A stretch of DNA of 9,011 bases from an uncultured Candidatus Melainabacteria bacterium (GCA_934675695.1 CAKURN010000051.1:1-9011), one strand, 5' to 3'; counted from the stretch's first letter, positions 1-6,551 are shown. The notes: generated from the letters alone by a model not told the origin. Numbers and translations are program-made.

Positions 1-162
1 ATTTCAAAGCAATTAGGCCATTCAACAAATAAAGTTACTCTTGATACATACATTCACTTAATGCCGGAATCAGCTCAGCTTGGCGACTCATTGCTTGAAA
101 ATCTTTATGAAGAAAAGGGCGCCGAACTAGAAGAAACAAATATTAGAATGTTTGGTACATAA
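1..162 (+). CDS. Tyrosine recombinase/phage integrase, C-terminal end (partial)
   Basis: Reading frame 1 is open from the window edge to a TAA at 160-162 and encodes the last 53 residues of a protein whose start is outside the window. The fragment contains LGHSTNKVTLDTYIHL, which matches the end of the tyrosine recombinase catalytic domain: the LGH histidine (fragment residue 7) and the nucleophilic tyrosine in DTYIHL (residue 17, codon 49-51). A short acidic tail follows, as is common in phage and island integrases. These enzymes cut and rejoin DNA through a 3'-phosphotyrosyl link and move prophages and genomic islands, often at tRNA genes. The tRNA-derived repeat at 3623-3651 is a plausible substrate site, though that link is inferred. 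The arginine residues of the active site lie outside the window, so activity cannot be judged. Confidence 0.88.
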   Translation: MSKQLGHSTNKVTLDTYIHLMPESAQLGDSLLENLYEEKGAELEETNIRMFGT

Positions 163-183
163 AAGATTTATTGTAACGTTTTC

Positions 184-210
184 ACCTGTCGAGAAATCGA
201 CAGGTTTTTA
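184..210 (+). terminator. Intrinsic terminator of the integrase gene
   Basis: A perfect 9-bp stem, ACCTGTCGA (184-192) and TCGACAGGT (197-205), closes a GAAA tetraloop and runs into a T-rich tract (TTTTTATT). It lies 22 nt after the integrase stop codon and isolates that gene from the operon starting at 254. Confidence 0.9.
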
Positions 211-233
211 TTATATGTAGTTTTCATGATAAT
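205..233 (+). promoter_or_regulatory. Possible promoter of the defence operon (weak)
   Basis: GATAAT (228-233) matches five of six bases of the -10 consensus and lies 21 nt before the ATG at 254. The hexamer 17 bp upstream (205-210, TTTTTA) is a poor -35 and lies in the terminator T tract. The strong terminator upstream implies that the operon has its own promoter, and this is the best candidate seen. Confidence 0.3.
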
Positions 234-253
234 ATCGGTATGGGGAGTATTAA

Positions 254-1027
254 ATGACAGAAAATCAATACTTACTGAAGATTATCAATAAGTACATAGC
301 AATAGCATCACAAGTTACAGATATAACATTAAGGAATACGTTACAGGGCTTATTGCTTGAAATTCAACAGTGGGCAAACATTTATTTATTAGATATTTAT
401 ACTTCTGGCTCAAGAGCCAAAGGTACAGCAATAAAAGGTAATTCTGATATTGATTTCTTAATATCTTTATCTTCATCAACACCCGGCACATTATATGAAA
501 TCTATAATTCTCTATATAGTTGGCTTGATGCAAGAGGATATCAAGTACGAAAACAAAATGTTTCCTTAGGCATCACCTATTATGGTTATAATATTGATTT
601 AGTGCCAGCAAGGAAACAGCCTGGACATACAAATGACCATTCTTTATATTGCAGGAAACGTAATTCTTGGATGCAAACTAACATACAACAACATATAAAT
701 TATGTTATAAATTCAGGAAGAATAAATGAAATAAAAATTATAAAAATATGGGCGAAACTGCACAAATTAGATTTCCCTTCGATTTACCTTGAACATATAG
801 TTATAGACGCTCTCAAAAGCAAAAACAAAGGTAATGATTATTTAGGAAGAAATGTTATGTATGTTTTTCAGTATATAATTGATAATTTATTAACAGCAAG
901 GATTATTGATATTTCAAATTCAAATAATACTATATCAGATGATTTAACGCAAAAGGAAAAAATATCTATAGTCAACAAGGCTAAAGAATCGAAACAACAG
1001 CAATATTGGGAGAAAATTGTATGGTAG
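254..1027 (+). CDS. CD-NTase-like nucleotidyltransferase (257 aa)
   Basis: A protein of the DNA polymerase beta-like nucleotidyltransferase fold. The signature runs from residue 52: GSRAKGT, then SDIDFLI, giving metal-binding Asp65 and Asp67. A third acidic position is Asp115 in NIDLVPA. All three are intact, so it should be catalytically active. The later segment (about 140-186, with EIKIIKIWAKLH) resembles the helical domain of oligoadenylate-synthase/CD-NTase-type enzymes. Known relatives transfer nucleotides to make signalling (oligo)nucleotides, as in CBASS, or to modify RNA or protein, as in MNT-type antitoxins. At 257 aa it is shorter than most CBASS CD-NTases and longer than most MNT antitoxins, so its product cannot be assigned. 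GGGGAG (242-247) lies 6 nt before the ATG. It is first in the operon, and its end overlaps the next gene by 7 nt. Confidence 0.8.
   Translation: MTENQYLLKIINKYIAIASQVTDITLRNTLQGLLLEIQQWANIYLLDIYTSGSRAKGTAIKGNSDIDFLISLSSSTPGTLYEIYNSLYSWLDARGYQVRKQNVSLGITYYGYNIDLVPARKQPGHTNDHSLYCRKRNSWMQTNIQQHINYVINSGRINEIKIIKIWAKLHKLDFPSIYLEHIVIDALKSKNKGNDYLGRNVMYVFQYIIDNLLTARIIDISNSNNTISDDLTQKEKISIVNKAKESKQQQYWEKIVW
1008..1012 (+). promoter_or_regulatory. Ribosome binding site that fixes the start of the second gene at 1021
   Basis: GGGAG lies 8 nt before the ATG at 1021, the ideal distance. A longer reading begins with TTG at 1006, but that codon overlaps this site and has no Shine-Dalgarno of its own. The chosen ATG overlaps the preceding gene's stop (ATGGTAG), a layout typical of translational coupling. 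Confidence 0.75.
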
Positions 1028-1764
1028 AAACTACTGTTGAAAATGAAAGAATGCAACATCTATTTATGGTTTTACAAAAGAAAATGCAATCAGAGTTAGA
1101 AGGAGCCAGGGCTGTATTGGAACATACAACGACATTAGGCGATACTTGCGAATTAAAATGGATTGATTGGTTAAAGAAGTATTTGCCTGAAAGATATTGT
1201 ATAGATAAAGCTTTTATTATTGATTCTAAAGGAAATTTAAGCCAGCAAATAGATGTAGTTATTTATGATAGACAATATACTCCTTTTATATTTAATGATG
1301 GTGGTGCAATTTATGTTCCAGCAGAAAGTGTTTATGCTGTTTTTGAAGTTAAACAAACTCTCAATAAAGAGAACTTAGAATATGCAGCTAAAAAAGCGGA
1401 ATCTGTTAGAAATTTGCATAGAACTTCTACCTCTATTATTCATGCAGGGGGTAAATTTGCTCCAATAAGCCCAAAACCGATAATAGCAGGAATATTAACA
1501 TATGATTGTGAATGGGTAAATGGGTTGAATGACACATTTATAACAAATTTAAAAACATTGCAAGGCAATAAAATTCTTAATTTAGGTTGTTCATTGACAG
1601 TAGGGACATTTTATATAAATTCAGAATCTGACAGATTACAAGTAAGTATTGCAGATGAATCATTAATTTATTTCTTTCTGAAATTATTTAAAGAACTACA
1701 AAAGATAGGTACAGTTCCTGCAATGAATATAGATGAGTATGGTAAATTTTTAAATTATTTTTAA
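1021..1764 (+). CDS. DUF6602-like protein, probable PD-(D/E)XK nuclease (247 aa)
   Basis: The sequence resembles the uncharacterised DUF6602 family: an early glutamate in GDTCELKWIDWL (Glu44), then QQIDVVIYDR (Asp78), then PAESVYAVFEVK (Glu109, Lys111). The order E...D...ExK, with hydrophobic strands around the D and ExK elements, is the active-site pattern of PD-(D/E)XK nucleases, which cut DNA or RNA using divalent metal. The nuclease role is inferred from this pattern. There is no signal peptide or membrane segment, so it should be cytoplasmic. The C-terminal third (about 145-247) has no motif I recognise. It overlaps the nucleotidyltransferase gene by 7 nt and ends 9 nt before the HEPN gene, so the three are very likely co-translated. 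A role as the effector controlled by the nucleotidyltransferase is possible. The family assignment is from memory of its motifs. Confidence 0.7.
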   Translation: MVETTVENERMQHLFMVLQKKMQSELEGARAVLEHTTTLGDTCELKWIDWLKKYLPERYCIDKAFIIDSKGNLSQQIDVVIYDRQYTPFIFNDGGAIYVPAESVYAVFEVKQTLNKENLEYAAKKAESVRNLHRTSTSIIHAGGKFAPISPKPIIAGILTYDCEWVNGLNDTFITNLKTLQGNKILNLGCSLTVGTFYINSESDRLQVSIADESLIYFFLKLFKELQKIGTVPAMNIDEYGKFLNYF

Positions 1765-1773
1765 TGGTGAATT

Positions 1774-3432
1774 ATGAAACATGAAAATAAAGTTATAAAT
1801 TGTCATTTTAAAATTAATGAAGAAATATTATATGGGAAAATAACAACCCGCAATGAAATATTTCATGTTTTAGAATTGCCAAGAAAAATTTTTGAGGAAC
1901 CCCCTAATCAATTTGTATGTTATTCAGAAACAAATGAAGTAATTTTATTAGATAAATTAGTACATGAAGAAACTACTTTTCAGCAAATACTATTTTTTGA
2001 AAATATGATAATGGGATTCTATTGCAAAGAAGAATCTTCGGATTTGAAATTTAAAAGCATAAATTTTGATTTTCCTTATATTAATGCTTTCTTTTTTGGT
2101 TTAGATGAAATAACAAATGGTTGTGTGGAACATAGTAATAATCTTTGTTTATATTATGAGAATACTAATAAAAAAATACATTATAAATACAATGATAATT
2201 TTTCTATTGAGGTTGTTCATGGCTGTCAAACATCTCATACTCGTTTTGGAACGGGCAAATCAAAAATGGAATTACATAAACATTTGAAAATTAAAAGCAA
2301 AAAGAACTGTGAATTACATGAATTTATTGTTATTGTTAATAATTTAATGAAGTTTTTTTCATTTGCATTAAAACGAAAACTATTAATAACTAATATATGG
2401 AGCGAAGGGAAAGAGAATTCTTCTAATCAAAAGTTAAAAATCACAACATTTCAATACAAAATTTTGAATACAAATTTTGAAGAAGAAATTGATATTTGGA
2501 AGATGCTCGTAGGATATAGGTATTTTTCCCCAAATAAAATGAGCAAAATAATACAAAGATTTACTAATTTAATAAATCAAGAATATCGGAAATTTTCCGC
2601 AATTGTAGATTTATATTTACGAAATCAAGATGCTCCATCTGAAATATATTCACAAGTTGAGTTTTTAATATATACTACGGCTTTAGAAGCTTATGTGAGT
2701 TCAAAAGACTATAATAAAGTTAGACACATTGATGCTGAATATGAATCGTTAGTAAATAAGATGAAACAGGAATATCCAAATATTGATGAACTAAATAAAA
2801 TTCCTAATAGACAATATTCATTTGCTGAAAAAATTAACAATTGTATTGAAAAAGAAGATATTCATGATATTTTTAAATTTTATTATGAGGGCAAAGATAA
2901 AATCAAAATCATAAGTGATATAGTTAATTTGAGAAATTATTTTACACATTATAGTTTTTCTGCTGAGGATAGTCGTATAAAAAATATTGATATGAACACA
3001 TTAAAAGATAATCTTAAAATTTTGCTTGAAACATTTATACTGCACGAATTGCAAATAAAAAACGAAGATATAAAAAGGATTGTAACAAATAATACATTTA
3101 AAATGCTCAGTTTTAATAATGAATATATGTGGGTTCCTCATATAAGGTATAAAACCAATATACCTATAAGAAATTATCTAGGACAAGAGTTTTTTGCTCC
3201 AAATATAGAGGATATGCCAATGGACTTGGATTTATATTACAAAGATATAGATGATAAGCATACACAATTAATTGGTAAATATAAAAGAAATAACAGGTTA
3301 TGCACGACCACTATTGATGTTCGTAAAAATTTACCTCAAAAACAATTAGATAAACTTCCAAAATATTTTCAAGAATGTTATAGAAGATATAAAATAGCAG
3401 AGAAACAGAATAACTATTTGGGTAATAATTAA
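1774..3432 (+). CDS. ApeA-like HEPN ribonuclease (552 aa)
   Basis: A large cytoplasmic protein with the layout of the ApeA anti-phage family. The N-terminal half (about 1-275) is beta-rich and resembles the ApeA N-terminal domain, including FKSINFDFPYINAFF near 93-107. An alpha-helical HEPN domain follows (about 285-430), with the family signature EFLIYTTALEAY near 296-307 and the catalytic RNYFTH at 387-392, i.e. the R-x4-H motif with Arg387 and His392 intact. HEPN proteins with this motif are metal-independent RNases, and ApeA protects bacteria against phage. About 100 further residues (450-552) after HEPN, with a basic end, have no domain I recognise. The ATG at 1774 is preceded by GGTGA only 3 nt away, a short spacing. 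The start is otherwise forced, because the nearby ATG at 1764 meets a stop within a few codons. No classical terminator follows the TAA. Confidence 0.75.
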   Translation: MKHENKVINCHFKINEEILYGKITTRNEIFHVLELPRKIFEEPPNQFVCYSETNEVILLDKLVHEETTFQQILFFENMIMGFYCKEESSDLKFKSINFDFPYINAFFFGLDEITNGCVEHSNNLCLYYENTNKKIHYKYNDNFSIEVVHGCQTSHTRFGTGKSKMELHKHLKIKSKKNCELHEFIVIVNNLMKFFSFALKRKLLITNIWSEGKENSSNQKLKITTFQYKILNTNFEEEIDIWKMLVGYRYFSPNKMSKIIQRFTNLINQEYRKFSAIVDLYLRNQDAPSEIYSQVEFLIYTTALEAYVSSKDYNKVRHIDAEYESLVNKMKQEYPNIDELNKIPNRQYSFAEKINNCIEKEDIHDIFKFYYEGKDKIKIISDIVNLRNYFTHYSFSAEDSRIKNIDMNTLKDNLKILLETFILHELQIKNEDIKRIVTNNTFKMLSFNNEYMWVPHIRYKTNIPIRNYLGQEFFAPNIEDMPMDLDLYYKDIDDKHTQLIGKYKRNNRLCTTTIDVRKNLPQKQLDKLPKYFQECYRRYKIAEKQNNYLGNN

Positions 3433-3440
3433 AATTATTA
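3423..3440. repeat. AT-only palindrome over the operon's stop codon
   Basis: TAATAATT (3423-3430) and AATTATTA (3433-3440) are perfect inverted arms separated by AA, and they overlap the TAA stop. Without G-C pairs or a following T tract it is a poor terminator; it may stabilise the mRNA end or be chance in AT-rich DNA. Confidence 0.4.
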
Positions 3441-3622
3441 TGCGTTAAAATAATGTAGTTACGGCGTCTCTTGTTACATTCTCTCAACATGTCGAGTATA
3501 AATACATACAAAAATAATTTCACAAGCCTTAAAACTTACCGTACACAAAAGCCAAAATAAAAATATAAATCTAAAAAATTTTGCAACAAATTTGCGACTT
3601 TTTGAATTTTTGGCACAAAAAA

Positions 3623-3651
3623 TACCCTGGATGCGATTCGAACGAATGACC
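3623..3651. repeat. Putative attachment site: 29-bp copy of the tRNA-Arg 3' end
   Basis: These 29 bases match the 3' end of the tRNA-Arg gene (3907-3935) at 28 positions; the only difference is A instead of C at 3645, which would create a mismatch in the T stem. The similarity covers the T arm, the 3' acceptor strand and the discriminator base, and stops abruptly on both sides. There is no 5' half of a tRNA next to it. A duplicated tRNA 3' end is the usual trace of tyrosine-recombinase integration, and the integrase end at 1-162 supports this. It probably marks the right end of the island holding the defence genes, with the partner copy left of the window. Confidence 0.7.
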
Positions 3652-3701
3652 CCATTCAATCTATATCTTTATTGTTTTGGTTAATCTATAGCCCAATGGG
3701 G
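3650..3701. repeat. Inverted repeat next to the attachment-site copy
   Basis: CCCCATT (3650-3656) pairs with AATGGGG (3695-3701). Between the arms an 8-bp direct repeat, AATCTATA, occurs at 3658-3665 and 3683-3690. Closely spaced short repeats beside an att core can be accessory binding sites, but here that is only a possibility. Confidence 0.35.
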
Positions 3702-3713
3702 GATATTGGTCTT

Positions 3714-3841
3714 GGATTTTAACAACTCGAAAGTTTAGTATTTCATTTCGTTTTGCAAAGGCAAAACTTCATTTCAAAAACTTTCTCAAACATACGGGCT
3801 CACAACGTAGCAAAGCTACTGTTCCGCCCTAGTTAAAATCC
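3714..3841. repeat. Nested inverted-repeat block (structured RNA or MITE-like)
   Basis: Outer arms GGATTTTAAC (3714-3723) and GTTAAAATCC (3832-3841) are perfect. Inside are two arms. The first has GAAAGTTT (3729-3736) pairing with AAACTTTC (3778-3785) around a hairpin GTTTTGC/GCAAAAC (3750-3756, 3761-3767). The second has GGGC (3796-3799) with GCCC (3826-3829) around GTAGC/GCTAC (3807-3811, 3815-3819). The whole folds as a closed two-arm junction on either strand. It has no coding potential. Short terminal inverted repeats and a length of 128 bp also fit a non-autonomous miniature element, although I see no target-site duplication. Confidence 0.5.
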
Positions 3842-3872
3842 GCCGATGAGTCATTTGGGGTAAATTTCGCAA

Positions 3873-3900
3873 TAAAAAAGACCTCAAAATGGTCTTTTTA
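3873..3900 (-). terminator. Intrinsic terminator of tRNA-Arg
   Basis: A 9-bp stem, AAAAAGACC (3875-3883) and GGTCTTTTT (3891-3899), with a 7-nt loop begins 7 nt after the tRNA 3' end on the - strand. The A/T flanks give a U tract in either direction, so it could also stop + strand transcription. Confidence 0.8.
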
Positions 3901-3906
3901 AAAATT

Positions 3907-3980
3907 TACCCTGGATGCGATTCGAACGCATGACCTACTGCTTAGAAGGCAGTTGCTCTATCCAGCTGAGCTACCAGGGC
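3907..3980 (-). tRNA. tRNA-Arg (anticodon UCU)
   Basis: The - strand folds as a complete 74-nt cloverleaf: acceptor GCCCTGG with CCAGGGT (G-U at the first pair), D stem GCTC/GAGC, anticodon stem ACTGC/GCAGT with loop CTTCTAA giving anticodon TCT, variable loop AGGTC, T stem ATGCG/CGCAT with loop TTCGAAT, and discriminator A. It reads AGA arginine codons, which are important in an AT-rich genome. The 3' CCA is not encoded. Its 3' part is duplicated at 3623-3651, marking it as an integration target that keeps a functional tRNA. Confidence 0.95.
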
Positions 3981-3988
3981 ATACATAT

Positions 3989-4016
3989 ATAATATCAAAT
4001 AAACTATTCTATGCAA
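3989..4016 (-). promoter_or_regulatory. Promoter of tRNA-Arg
   Basis: On the - strand TTGCAT (4011-4016) lies 16 bp before TATTAT (3989-3994), which ends 8 nt upstream of the mature tRNA 5' end. This implies a very short 5' leader. Confidence 0.55.
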
Positions 4017-4103
4017 GCATTTTTAACAAAAAAATTATTTCTTGTAAAAATCCTACAAACACACCAATATATTGAAAAAATCAGATTCTAAAAAACTAAA
4101 AAA

Positions 4104-5810
4104 TTAAAACAATGGAATATCAATAACAAACATTGTCTTATAATCGGGTTCGTTTTCGATTTTTCCACTAACAAAAGAAATGTTTCCTTTATGTTTTTCA
4201 ATTATTTTTTTACAAATTGCAAGCCCCAAACCTGTCCCTTGCCCTTTCTTTTTTGTCGTAAAGCCTGCTTGGAAGATTTTTTCTTTGTCGGATTGAGCTA
4301 TTCCTTTTCCATTGTCTAAAATAGTTATTCTTAAAAAATCCTCTACAATTTCGGTTTTGAGTTTAATTTTTCCTATATAGTTGGTGTCATAAGCCTTCAA
4401 ATCTTCTATTGAATGGACTGCATTCATCAAGATATTCAAAAAAACCTGATTAAGCATATTAGGATAGCAATTTACATAAGGGATAGAACCGTATTCTTTC
4501 GTAATTTCGTAGCCGTTTTTTATTTTGTGATGAATTAATTCCAAAGTCAGATTCAATTCTTGGTTGATTTCTACTTCTTGCTGAGTGGTTTCATCCAGTC
4601 TAACAAAGCGTTTTAGGGACTGCACTATGTTTGTTATTCTTTTTATTGCGTCTTTGTCTGTGCTATTTATTTCTTTCAAAATTTCAGAAGCTTCGATTTT
4701 TGTATTGTCAAAAATCTTCTTCATCATTTCGTTCTTACCATTTATTGCACCCAATGGGGTATTTATTTCGTGGGCAACTGATGCGACTAATTGCCCTAGA
4801 GAAGCCATTTTTTCGGAATTTATGAGTTGAAGCTGGGTTTCTTTTAATTCTTTAATTGTAGATTCTAATTCAATCTTTTTTTGAGAAATTTCATTAAACA
4901 AACTAGCCTGCAATAAAGAAGAAGTTACCTGCATCGAAATACCGACCAGAAGCTCGTTTTCAAGTGCTGTTATTTGTTTTTTGGGGGTAAAAATTACAAT
5001 AATTCCAAACAACTGCGAATTTTTGAGTATTGGAAGAATGATTCTTGTGCTTGTATTTAAGAGTGGAATTTCGGCTTTGTCATGCTCTTTTAGACAAGCT
5101 TGTATTGAATTTTTGCCAAGGTGCAGTTCATCAATTATTTTTTTTGAATAAAAAACATTTTCATTAATCTGCGGAGCGTAAACCTCGGGGTATGTGTATT
5201 CTATTGTGAAACTTTCTTTGTTAAATTTGGCAAAATAGCTCTTGTTTGCACCAACTATGATACTCAGTTCTTTTAGAGATTTTAAAATTAGAGTTTTGAT
5301 ATCTAATTCGTTTTTTAGACTAACGGAAATTCTATTCAAAAGTGCCATTTTGACTGCTTGGTTTTGAGCTTTTGAATTTGTTGAAGCGAATTCGATATTT
5401 TGGATTTTTAGTTTTTCATTTTCTTCTTTTAATTTTTCTTTTTGAATTTCGTCTGTCATATCGTAAAAATACACAACACGATAGCGTTTTTTGAAATTAA
5501 AAGCCTTAATCATATAATTGAAGAAGTTGACTTCGTCTTTTTGAAAAGTAACAAAAGTCGTGAAATTGTGCGGGTTTTCGATGGCTGAGATTATTGGATT
5601 GTAGGTTTTTAAATCAGAAGAATTTAAAAAACACATTTGATAAGAAAATCTGTAAGAAAGTTTGTTTAAACCTGAATATCCTTGCGAATTGTTGAAATTT
5701 CCGAAGATTTTTTGAAACGACAAATTATGATACAAAACTTCGAGTTTTTTATCATAAATAATTACAGGTTCTTCCAAATTGTGATAAAAGTCAATTAAGG
5801 CGTTGCCCAT
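4104..5810 (-). CDS. PAS-GAF sensor histidine kinase (568 aa)
   Basis: A soluble histidine kinase with no membrane segments, so it senses a cytoplasmic signal. Domains in order: a PAS-like N-terminus (about 5-120), a short coiled coil (120-150), a GAF-like domain (about 155-300), a second coiled coil (305-335), a dimerisation/phosphoacceptor helix with SVAHEINTPLGAI carrying His347, and the ATPase domain. The ATPase shows the N box NILMNAVHSI (Asn463), G1 DNGKGI (499-504), the F segment FQAGFTTKKKGQ and G2 GTGLGLAI (525-532). All catalytic elements are intact. It should autophosphorylate and pass phosphate to a response regulator, but none is encoded nearby. The ATG lies 2 nt after the stop of the upstream HTH/coiled-coil gene, so the two form an operon and may work together. 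The ligand is not predictable. Confidence 0.93.
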   Translation of the reverse strand: MGNALIDFYHNLEEPVIIYDKKLEVLYHNLSFQKIFGNFNNSQGYSGLNKLSYRFSYQMCFLNSSDLKTYNPIISAIENPHNFTTFVTFQKDEVNFFNYMIKAFNFKKRYRVVYFYDMTDEIQKEKLKEENEKLKIQNIEFASTNSKAQNQAVKMALLNRISVSLKNELDIKTLILKSLKELSIIVGANKSYFAKFNKESFTIEYTYPEVYAPQINENVFYSKKIIDELHLGKNSIQACLKEHDKAEIPLLNTSTRIILPILKNSQLFGIIVIFTPKKQITALENELLVGISMQVTSSLLQASLFNEISQKKIELESTIKELKETQLQLINSEKMASLGQLVASVAHEINTPLGAINGKNEMMKKIFDNTKIEASEILKEINSTDKDAIKRITNIVQSLKRFVRLDETTQQEVEINQELNLTLELIHHKIKNGYEITKEYGSIPYVNCYPNMLNQVFLNILMNAVHSIEDLKAYDTNYIGKIKLKTEIVEDFLRITILDNGKGIAQSDKEKIFQAGFTTKKKGQGTGLGLAICKKIIEKHKGNISFVSGKIENEPDYKTMFVIDIPLF

Positions 5811-5812
5811 TT

Positions 5813-6442
5813 TTATAGTTCTTCAGTTTCTTTTTTGGTATAAATTCCAAAAACAACAGGAGTGAAAGAAGCAAGCTCGTTTTTCAAAATGTAAACTTGT
5901 TTGTTTAGGGAATTTACTTGAGCTCTTAGGTTTTCGTTTTCTGTTTTTGCTCTAACCAATTCAACAATAATTTCATCGAAACCGTCCATTTTTTCACTCA
6001 AGATTTCGCTCATTTTTGAAATTAAATTGTTTTCTAATCTTTCTATTTTGTCTTGCAAAGAAATCATAGGGTGAGCGGCATTTGCAACGATTGTTTCGTT
6101 TTTTACTCTAGAGCGAGCTTTTTCTAAAAAGTTTATTTTTTTGTTTGGGTTTGTGTATTCTTGTTCTTGAATATTTTCTGCTTGAATAGAAGCTTTTGTT
6201 GGTACGGGTTTTTGGATTTTTGTACTTTGTACGTACAATTCTTTAATTTTTTTAAGCATATCTACATCTCTTTTTGTAAAATATGCGTTTCCGGTTTTGT
6301 CAGTTTTTGGTTTGAGGCATGCTTTTTTGCATAGAGTAACAACTTCGTCTATGTCGCTGTTTAATATTGTTTCTAATTCTTCTACGTTAATTTTGTCTTC
6401 CGCTTTTAGCTTTTGTACCGTTTTTAGCAACGATTCTTGCAC
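5813..6442 (-). CDS. Small HTH-like protein with C-terminal coiled coil (209 aa)
   Basis: I do not recognise a named family. The N-terminal 70 residues are helical, with a segment TGNAYFTKRDVDMLKKIKEL (50-69) resembling the second half of a MerR-type winged helix, where a G-x-Y turn precedes a helix. A polar linker (75-125) leads to a probable coiled coil (about 128-192) with repeated Leu/Ile spacing, followed by a short tail. It may be a DNA-binding or scaffold protein that dimerises through the coil. It is the first gene of a two-gene operon with the histidine kinase, separated by 2 nt, so a regulator or partner of that kinase is likely. Translation starts with GTG at 6442, preceded by AAGGAG at good spacing; no better ATG exists nearby. 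Confidence 0.75.
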   Translation of the reverse strand: MQESLLKTVQKLKAEDKINVEELETILNSDIDEVVTLCKKACLKPKTDKTGNAYFTKRDVDMLKKIKELYVQSTKIQKPVPTKASIQAENIQEQEYTNPNKKINFLEKARSRVKNETIVANAAHPMISLQDKIERLENNLISKMSEILSEKMDGFDEIIVELVRAKTENENLRAQVNSLNKQVYILKNELASFTPVVFGIYTKKETEEL

Positions 6443-6450
6443 TAGCCTCT

Positions 6451-6456
6451 CTCCTT
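6451..6456 (-). promoter_or_regulatory. Ribosome binding site supporting the GTG start at 6442
   Basis: On the - strand AAGGAG lies 8 nt before the GTG codon. The next in-frame ATG is about 60 codons downstream, so the GTG is the likely start. Confidence 0.75.
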
Positions 6457-6480
6457 AAAAAAATTAAATCTTATATCTAC

Positions 6481-6510
6481 ATTATAAAAGATAATTAAAT
6501 AAAAAGTAAA
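6481..6510 (-). promoter_or_regulatory. Promoter of the HTH/histidine kinase operon
   Basis: On the - strand a perfect -10 TATAAT (6481-6486) lies 18 bp after TTTACT (6505-6510, four of six -35 bases). Transcription would begin near 6474, giving a leader of about 30 nt that contains AAGGAG. Confidence 0.6.
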
Positions 6511-6551
6511 ATTGTTAATAAATATTTATAAAATTTTACGAAAATCTTAAT

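Larger units (their letters stand above)
3433..4103. other. Junction region without protein genes
   Basis: No convincing protein gene is present. Bases 3433-3622 are AT-rich with no recognisable feature. Then come a copy of the tRNA-Arg 3' end (3623-3651), a 255-bp interval with nested inverted repeats, a terminator, tRNA-Arg and its promoter. In 4017-4103, downstream of the histidine kinase, I see no strong terminator, only weak AT-rich pairing. Confidence 0.75.

Noticed and set aside
315..533. Antisense open frame inside the nucleotidyltransferase gene
   Set aside because: No ribosome binding site and no recognisable protein pattern; the + strand frame contains a complete catalytic motif.
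1006..1020. Longer version of the DUF6602-like protein starting at TTG 1006
   Set aside because: The TTG overlaps the Shine-Dalgarno GGGAG that serves the ATG at 1021, and has no binding site of its own; family similarity starts well after both.
3474..3659. Open frame of 61 codons on the - strand with a hydrophobic stretch
   Set aside because: It begins beside the tRNA-derived repeat, has no ribosome binding site, and its hydrophobicity follows from T-rich DNA read on this strand.
3658..3690. AATCTATA direct repeats considered as a CRISPR-like or iteron array
   Set aside because: Only two 8-bp copies with one interval; no array, and no cas or replication gene in the window.
3620..3707. Possible second tRNA or tRNA pseudogene on the - strand
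   Set aside because: Only the T arm and 3' acceptor strand are present. No matching 5' acceptor, D arm or anticodon arm can be folded upstream, and the T stem carries a mismatch.
4585..4830. Two overlapping + strand open frames opposite the histidine kinase
   Set aside because: They lie opposite the phosphoacceptor helix of a clearly real gene and show no start signals or family motifs.
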